Shown here: positions 8,929-15,731 of the stretch, piece by piece | Layout: every line of letters starts with the position of its first letter | Position numbering within the stretch: position 1 is the first letter of the stretch | Origin: Conidiobolus incongruus B7586 | Lineage: Eukaryota > Entomophthoromycota > Entomophthoromycetes > Entomophthorales > Conidiobolaceae | NCBI GenBank assembly: GCA_000697335.1 | Contig: JNEM01016594.1 | Span: forward strand, 1 to 15,731 | Reading direction: 5' to 3' | DNA: 15,731 bases | Notes under the pieces: model-generated | What the model was told of the DNA's origin: nothing | The model's database searches: none | What the model saw: the letters and a program-made list of their open reading frames with translations, nothing else | Position numbers and translations under genes: made by a program

Positions 8929-9781
8929 ATGAGAGTCATAGCAAGCCTAAAAAGTAAAAAAATATTAAATAACAGATTCAATTTTAAAGAGTGGAAACAA
9001 TCTATCAAGCCAACAAAATCTGAAACAGATAATGTATATATTTATGGCAATTATCCTTCTTATTATACCAAGTGATATAATGATAACAGCAAAGAAAGAA
9101 GATTGGATTATTTTAACAGGCTATGGTTTGATAATTTAAAGGTGCTAGATATTGGATGTAATAGTGGACATTTAACATCTGAAATAGCCTACCATTTTAC
9201 TCCAAAATTGATAACGGGTGTCAATATTGACGATAGCCTAATCTCTAAAGCAGTATCTCATATAGATTTCAAATGGTCAAGACTCAATCTTGGTAAAATA
9301 AATGGTTCAGAGACGCCTCAGGATATTAATGATGTTTACTTCTCTACATCCCACTACCACCACATAATCCCCAATCAAATCAATTTCTTAATAATATCAA
9401 ATATCCTCAATGCGACGTAATCACTCTCCCATTTTCAAAGAGCCAATTCGATGCAATAATTACTCTAAGTGTCACCAAATGGATTCATCCTCATCATGGA
9501 AACGATGATCTCAAGCAATTTTTTGATGAAATATACTAATGGTTAGCGCCAAACAATCGATTTATTTTGGAGCCTCAGCCCTGGGCTTCCTATGGCAAGA
9601 AAAAAAGCATTGACTTCAATGATATTTGAAAGTTATTCTAGATTACAGTTTTTACCTGAACATTTAAGATTTCTTAGTAAATGAAATAGAATTTCAAGAG
9701 TGTATCAATTTAAACCCTAATATTATAAATCAAAAAGAAATTTTGGTAAATTTTCATTCTTTTTCTATTGTTCAATGGTAA
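8929..9781 (+). pseudogene. MEPCE: Broken Bin3/MePCE-family RNA 5'-cap methyltransferase
   Basis: Bin3/MePCE enzymes use SAM to methylate the 5' gamma-phosphate of small RNAs (7SK or U6; Bmc1 in fission yeast). The relic runs from a plausible ATG at 8929 to a TAA at 9779-9781. Family signatures appear in order: YIYGNYPSYY, WFDNLKVLDIGCNSGHLT (SAM motif I), ITGVNIDDSLI, FDAIITLSVTKWIHPHHG, FILEPQPWASYGKKK and LQFLPEHL. It is interrupted by in-frame TGA at 9073-9075 and TAA at 9537-9539. It also has about three frame shifts: near 9380-9415, at an A7 run at 9600-9606, and near 9670-9680. None coincides with a GT-AG intron of the size used by neighbours. Conservation between the breaks is high, so inactivation looks recent, unless some breaks are assembly errors. 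A working copy elsewhere in the genome is not excluded. Confidence 0.88.
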
Positions 9782-10699
9782 TTAATGAAATTTTGTTTCA
9801 ACTTTGAGAGACCTATATGACTATTTTTTAAATGTAACCAATCAATTTAATATATTTTTATACATAGATGTTTATTATATTCATTTTTATTATGGTAATC
9901 TAGCTTTTAATTGATATATTAAGTGATTGAATCAAATTCACTATATTAAATAATATATAGAGCTTAAATTCTCACTTAGAAATATCTAAACTAATTGTGT
10001 TATAATTAATTTTCAAATACTTGAATATTTTAAACACTTAAATGTAATATTGCTTAAAATAGTATGATCGGCTAAATAAATTAAACTCTAGGATATTATT
10101 CAAGTTTTTGGATTTTGTATTATTTACTAAAAATATCTTGAAAATATATGATTAATAATAATCAATCAGCAGAACATTTTGACAAAACTTAATAAGTTGA
10201 TACTTTTTCAATACTCAGGACAATTTATATAATATTATAAAATGTACAATATTAAGTTGCTTACATTTATTTATTCCCATGTTAACGAGGTAAATTCTTA
10301 TTATATATCAAATATAAAAGTAACTATAATTTTATTCAAATATTATTAATTATTAGTATTGATTTAAAACTAATATTTAAATATTGAAAAATGTTGGCTC
10401 AATTGAGTAACTGATGTTAACCTTAGTCGTTTATAGTACTGAATAGTTATTCATTTGAAATTGTCATAACAATTGAATAATAAAAGATTAAAACTAAACC
10501 AAAAAACAACATTTTATAATGAAGAATATGAAATTTTTAATATGATAAAATTCCCATAAACTTATGTCACCTTACTTGATGATTTATTTTTAGATTTATA
10601 ATAATATATATACTTGATTATTAATTAATAATTGATAATATAAATCATATACTACTTCTTTAATATTTAATATCTTTAATCATTGTTAAAATCAATAAA
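9782..10699. other. AT-rich spacer upstream of the histidine phosphatase
   Basis: No ORF, RNA gene or clear repeat was seen. The sequence is A/T-rich with frequent stops on both strands. The promoter of the downstream phosphatase must lie at its right end, where the leader just before the ATG is A-rich (ATCAATAAAATG). Confidence 0.5.
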
Positions 10700-12204
10700 A
10701 TGACTGATAATAATTCTTCATTAAATAATCATGATGATAATCTACAAATAAGAGCAATTCCACCTTCTACTGATCCCAAGATTCTTGATTATTTATATCC
10801 TAAAAATTTAAAATTAGAACAGTTAATCGTCATCAATCGTCATGGTATACACCGCTCAAACCATATCTTTTATAATACTTACTGTTAACTAGGTGATAGA
10901 ACACCTTTGAAACCTCGCTTCCCTTCTTTGCTACCTCTCAGTTGGAATTTTTGTTTTAAGACTCAGCAGCAGCTATCTTATGTTTCTCGGTTTGATCCAA
11001 AGCAAAGATACGTCTATTCTCAAAATACAGACAATCAAGTGCCAATCGCGTTTAAAAAATCCTATGAGCACCTTGTTCCTACTAAAACAGGAGAAGTTCA
11101 AATTTATCAAATTCCACAAATTTTCCAAGGGACTTGGTATTAACTCCCAGCAATTATCAATTATATGATAAACTAATCTATCTGAAATATAGTGGGTATG
11201 GTCATTTAACTGATGTTGGTTTTGAGACCATGTTTCGCAATGGCCAAGCTTTGCGCAAAATTTATGGCGACTATCTCAAGTTCTTGCCCGATAACTTGTC
11301 TGATCTCAAGCCTCAAGATGTGTATTTGAGGAGCACTGACTACCATAGAACTTTCCAGTCTCTCCAACAGCTTCTTTTGGGAACTTTCCCTAATTGGGGA
11401 TCTAAAGATACCCCTGATTTTACCATCAGAACTCGTAGTCATGATGATGAAAGTATGTTTCCTAACTGGCGCTGTAATGAGCTAAACAGGATGATCAAGC
11501 ATTTCACTGCCAAGCATAGAAGTGGAGTCTCTGAGCAGTGGGAAGTTTTGAGACAGGATCTTGCAAATAATGTGCCTGCTCTCACTGATATGCTTAACCA
11601 AAAAGAGTACAAATCTTATCTTACAATTCACCAGCTATTTGATAGCTTTATCTCTGCTCGTTCTCATCAACTTCCCTTACCTCAGGGTCTGACTGATAAA
11701 CACATGAGAGAATTGGAAAAATTAGAAGTTGCACTTTGGTTTGATATGATGGAAACCAGCCATGAAGATCATAACGCTACCCAAATGAATCGATTTTTGA
11801 TAGGAAACCTCTTTAAAGAGGTCAAACATCTATTTGAATCCAAAGTGAATGAAACCAAGCTTCAACCAGCTCCTAAACTTGCCTTCTATTCTGGCCATGA
11901 CACTACCATTGCACCTTTCCTGCTCAGCTTGAAAGCCTTTGACCATAGATGGCCTCCTTATGGATCATTGCTCATGCTTGAATTATTCAAAGATCAAGAG
12001 AAATCCAATGACCACTATGTTAGAGTCAAATATAATCATCAAGTTCTCAATATTCCTGAATGTGGTAAAGAAGGTAACCATCATCCGGAGGCTGGTAAGA
12101 GTTTTTGTAAACTAGAAACAGTGAAGAAGTTATTTGATGAGTTTATCATTACTGACTTTGAGAAAGAATGTAAAGGATTCAAACCTGAGATGTCAGCTGT
12201 TTAA
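10700..12204 (+). CDS. Histidine acid phosphatase, ACP6/PXYLP1-like (3 exons)
   Basis: Exons 10700-10844, 10893-11136 and 11193-12204 join through 48- and 56-nt GT-AG introns into 466 residues ending at TAA 12202-12204. It belongs to branch 2 of the histidine phosphatases, which act through a phosphohistidine. The catalytic motif RHGDRTP (R47, H48, R51) is split by intron 1 inside the Gly49 codon. STDYHRTFQS supplies the conserved Arg182, and SGHDTTIAP holds the proton donor pair H365-D366. FDHRWPPYGSLLMLELF is typical of the lysophosphatidic acid phosphatase (ACP6) and 2-phosphoxylose phosphatase subgroup. C130, at the exon 2/3 junction before GYGHLTDVGF, fits the family cysteine. No signal peptide or membrane segment is visible, so the protein is probably cytosolic, unlike secreted yeast acid phosphatases and phytases. 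The substrate (lysophosphatidate, sugar phosphate or other) cannot be told from sequence. Confidence 0.92.
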
Positions 12205-12950
12205 ATTATATTTTTCAGTAAAATTATCTTTATTTTGATATTCAATTGATATTAATTATCAATTTTTCCTTTAATATTTTCAAAGTATCCATTATCATTT
12301 GATATTATTTTAACTATTTTGTATTATATTCTTTGATATTCGGTTTCATTAAATGTCATAAAGGAGGATTAGTTTGTAATTATTATATTTCAAGTGATTA
12401 TTTATTTTATTTAAAATGTAAATACCAAATCAATTAAAAAGTTATTATATATATATTTTAAGTTTGATTTTATCTAATAAATTAATTTATTAAGCATGTA
12501 TATATTATTGTTTAAAATAATTAATTGTTTAATTTATTGATTAGTTTTTTAATTGAATAAGTTTTATCAAATATTCAATTAACTTTATAATAGTAACAGT
12601 TATTATCTTATATTAAATTTTTATTAATAATAAATAATAAATTGACTAGATATAATCAATATATAAACCTCAAATAAGAATTAGAAATTGATAAGATGAA
12701 TTACTCATCTTAGCTGTATTTTGATTGGCTTTTAGTTGTATTTTATCACTATGATAATAAATTATAGGAAATATTTACTTATATCCTCTCTTTACAATAT
12801 AGGTTCTATTAAATATATATTGCTTTCACACTTATTATGGTACTTATATTTAGGATAATTAATAAACAAAATGCTGTAAATTTAATTTTTGAAATTGAGG
12901 AGTATGATAATGGTTTCTATTGGTGTAGAAATTAAGTAATAGCATAATTT
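12205..12950. other. 3' flank of the phosphatase gene with two small hairpins
   Basis: AT-rich with no gene. It holds two perfect inverted repeats: 12244-12264 (8-bp arms AATTGATA/TATCAATT, 5-nt loop, 40 nt past the stop) and 12692-12712 (8-bp arms TAAGATGA/TCATCTTA, 5-nt loop). Either could be chance in this composition. No AATAAA lies immediately after the phosphatase stop. Confidence 0.45.
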
Positions 12951-15340
12951 TAAAATTAAAATTAAACAAATAAATTAATAAATAATATATAAAAATTAAT
13001 AAATAATATAAGATTAATAATCTCATTTATTATTAATAACTCTTTTCTATACTTTTAATAAGCTTCTAATACTTAAAAAATAGTTTTATTTATTAAATAT
13101 TAAAATTTAATATTTCACAAACTAATTTATTTTATTTACAGGAATTTTTTTCTTATAAGCTATTTTTTTAATTATTTAAAACAGTTATGATTACATAAGT
13201 TATAATCAGGTAAATATATTAAATATGGTAACTCTCTCTAATTTTTTTATATAAAAAATCTTTTATAGTTTTAATTTAATATATTTTATAATTATTATGC
13301 AAAATAATAATTATTTTTAATTTATATTAAAACCACTATTTAAAAATTATTTTATTTTAAAAAATAATATATAATTTACTATTAATTGATTTTCATTAAG
13401 ATATTAAATAAGAAAACTATATAATATTATAATTTATTACTATAATTAACATTTGCTTATATTTAAAATATTTATTTATTATAATTTATAAAAAAGATTA
13501 ATTTAACTTAATTTAATATTTTATTTTATTTTTAAATTAAAGACTATATTAAAAAATACAAGATTTATTAATTATAGGTATTTATTATAAAACCTTTTGT
13601 TTTTAATTATACTTTAATAAGTTTAGTTTAATTATAGCTATTTTAATTTTTTTTAAGCTTTAATTAAATTATAAGGAATTTATTTTATATTTTTATCAAT
13701 TAAATTAAGTTTAAACTTAACTATATATAATATACTTATATAATTAATATTAAATTATTTTAATAATACTTTAAACAGAAATAAAACGATATTTTTTAAT
13801 ATATTTTTTTATTTTATTTATAAATAAAAAAGTGATAATAAAAATTAATCTTTCAAATTTTAATAAATTTTAAATAATATCCCTTTTAACATTAAAATCA
13901 CAAATCTAATAATAGATGGTAATTTAAAAAAAACACTATCTTTATAAGTTATTTATAAGTTTTAGATAATTTTAAAGGGTTTATAGTTAAGTTTTAAAGA
14001 TATAAAAATAAAAGCTTTTTGATAATCACTATTTAATTTAAATATAATTAAATTTAAATATAAATTTTAAATCAAAATATTTTGATAAAAGAAATAATTA
14101 AAATTGAATATATATATATATAGTTTGAAAATATTTATTTTCCTATATATCTTATATATAATATATTTGAAAGATCAAAAATTAAAAAATTTGCTATTTC
14201 TTAATTTCTATACAAATATATTAATAATATATTCTAATATTTTCATTAATAATATATTTATCAATAGTTTTATTAAAAGGAAAAAATTTAACTTTAAATA
14301 AAATTTAAAATAGATTTTTTTTTAAAGAAATTAGCAATATGCTATAATATTATTTTTAAATATATTGATTTTTTTTTGAATTTAATAAATTTTATAATTA
14401 CTCTTGTTTTAAACTATTTAATACCAATTGTTCAATATATATATAAAATCATTTTTTAAATCTTTTTTTGGCTAAAATAAATCTTAATTAACCTTTTTAA
14501 ATATATCAAAATTATATAAATATAAATTTTTAATATATTTTATTTCATTAGATATCCATTAGTATAACTTTTACTAAAACAGTATTAATTTATTAAATTT
14601 AGAAAAAAATTGTTTAAATTTAATAATAAAGAATTTTTAACTTTTATAAGCTATTTTACAATTTAATTTAAAATTCTCCTTTTGTAAAATAAATCATATA
14701 TTCTATTTAAAACATCATTATAAGTTAGCTTAAATATTATAAAAATTTAAATGATTATTTTTTTTGACTTTATTTAATAATTTTTTATATTGACTAAAAT
14801 ATTTTATATAAGGTATTTAATTGGATTTATTAAACGATTATTTTAATAAAATAACCTAATATCTTTTTTAACTTTATTTATTTATATTTGATAATTGATA
14901 AAAATTGATTTTTTATATTAAATATTATAAACTGATAGCTTAATAATAGAGTTAATAAAACTATTATATTTTTTTTTAATTTTGAAAATATTCTAGAAAG
15001 TTTTTAATCAATATATAGTTAACTAATTCTATATTTAATAATATTATATTATTTTATTTATGAATAATTAAAATTATAAATAAAACTGATTATAACTCTT
15101 ATTAATTAATTTATTATTATATAATTTATTATTCAAATATTATATAAAAATATAAAAACTTTTATTTAATTATTATATTTTAATATTTAATAATGTATTT
15201 AATTATTTCAATAACTATAAATATATGATTGAATTTATAAAATATAAAATAAATCAATTTTATAATTATATTATTGATATTATATTTTATTTATAATTTG
15301 AAATAACTTGCTTATATTTTTTATTATATATATTTAATTT
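12951..15340. other. Extreme AT block without genes
   Basis: A stretch of about 2.4 kb that is markedly more AT-rich than the other spacers; sampled lines have only about 4 G or C in 60 bases (13321-13380, 15001-15060). Open runs here translate only to I/N/K/F/Y/L-rich strings. A few words recur, such as TTATAAGCTATTTT near 13153 and near 14646, which may hint at old repeats. It could be decayed mobile DNA, a centromere-like or heterochromatic segment, or inserted organelle DNA. Nothing identifies which. Confidence 0.55.
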
Positions 15341-15731
15341 GTAAGCGTAGTGGTAGTTAAACTAATATAGTGCAGAGGAAGACTTAATATAAAAGTAGTG
15401 TGGCGCAGAACGTGGTAATATAACGTGGCTGTAGCGTGCAAGTGTAAACAAAGTTTAATTAAGCTTCGAACTAGGATGAGTCACCGATATATTAAGATTT
15501 ATATTAGGTAGTGCCAATATCCTACAATATCAACAGAATATAGTCTCAATCTTAGAAATAGTGTAAAGGTAAAAATAGTAAGAATTGAGAGGAAAAAAGA
15601 GGAACCTAGTTTATTAGATAATTTAATACTATTTATACAATTAATTTAACTATATAAGTATAAATTAATCATATAATTTATAGTTAATTGGATTATATAA
15701 AGTGTATATAAGAATTTAGAGAACTAGTCTC
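15341..15731. mobile_element. Unidentified element edge with tRNA-promoter-like words (SINE-like?)
   Basis: Base composition changes abruptly at about 15,340: the line at 15421 is near 40% G+C against under 10% just before. The segment contains words resembling RNA polymerase III internal promoters: box-A-like AGCGTAGTGGTAG (15344-15356), TGGCGCAGAACGTGG (15401-15415) and TGGCTGTAGCGTG (15426-15438), then box-B-like GCTTCGAACTAGG (15463-15475) at tRNA-like spacing from the last. The flanks of TTCGAAC do not pair into a T-stem, so it is not a functional tRNA. A tRNA-derived SINE or another repeat (an LTR is possible) cut by the window edge is the best guess. No coding frame is seen. Confidence 0.3.

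Noticed and set aside
9073-9090. The TGATATAATGATAACAG stretch as a tiny intron rescuing the first Bin3 stop
   Set aside because: At about 18 nt it is far shorter than the 46-59 nt introns seen here, and it would not explain the later stop and frame shifts.
8929-9781. A variant genetic code reading the Bin3 stops as sense
   Set aside because: Intact genes in the window use TAA, TAG and TGA as terminal stops, and frame shifts would remain unexplained.
11206-11442. 78-codon minus-strand ORF inside the histidine phosphatase
   Set aside because: It is antisense to exon 3 of a gene with intact catalytic motifs.
14104-14301. 65-codon ORF in the AT block
   Set aside because: The translation is almost entirely I, Y, N, F, L and K, as expected from near-pure A/T sequence. 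There is no recognisable domain.

Overview
The window looks like nuclear DNA of a very AT-rich eukaryote, most likely an early-diverging fungus. Entomophthorales/Conidiobolus-like is my guess from composition and gene content; it is not proven. The reasons are short GT-AG introns of about 46-59 nt, AATAAA-type signals after stop codons, cytosolic ribosomal proteins of eukaryotic type, a Get5 protein with the fungal N-terminal extension, and genes that common yeasts lack (snurportin). Coding sequence is far richer in G+C than the spacers. I saw no bacterial, plasmid or phage features and no CRISPR array.

Layout: the 3' end of RPS13 (+, 1-292) converges on RPS26 (-, 1775-2116). About 1.5 kb lies between them and seems to hold a decayed coding sequence. 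A 1.8 kb AT-rich spacer ends in three consecutive perfect inverted repeats just upstream of a three-exon GET5 gene (+, 3931-4715). GET5 converges on an intronless snurportin-1 gene (-, 5128-6087). An eight-exon pseudouridine-5'-phosphatase/HAD gene follows (-, 7220-8280). Then comes a recognisable but broken Bin3/MePCE RNA cap methyltransferase pseudogene (+, 8929-9781), and a three-exon histidine acid phosphatase (+, 10700-12204). From about 12.2 kb on there are no genes. About 12,950-15,340 is an extreme AT block, and it ends sharply at a G+C-richer stretch (about 15,340-15,731) that carries tRNA-promoter-like words and may be a SINE or other mobile-element edge.

How the genes relate: these are mostly independent housekeeping genes, not an operon or a defence or mobile island. 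RPS13 and RPS26 are both 40S subunit proteins. GET5 acts in tail-anchored protein delivery. Snurportin (import of m3G-capped snRNPs) and the Bin3/MePCE relic (5' gamma-phosphate methylation of small RNAs) share a small nuclear RNA theme, but one of the two is dead here. I found no convincing new biological system. The best leads are the inverted-repeat cluster before GET5, the freshly broken Bin3 copy, hairpins that contain poly(A) signals after both ribosomal genes, and the unidentified element at the right edge.
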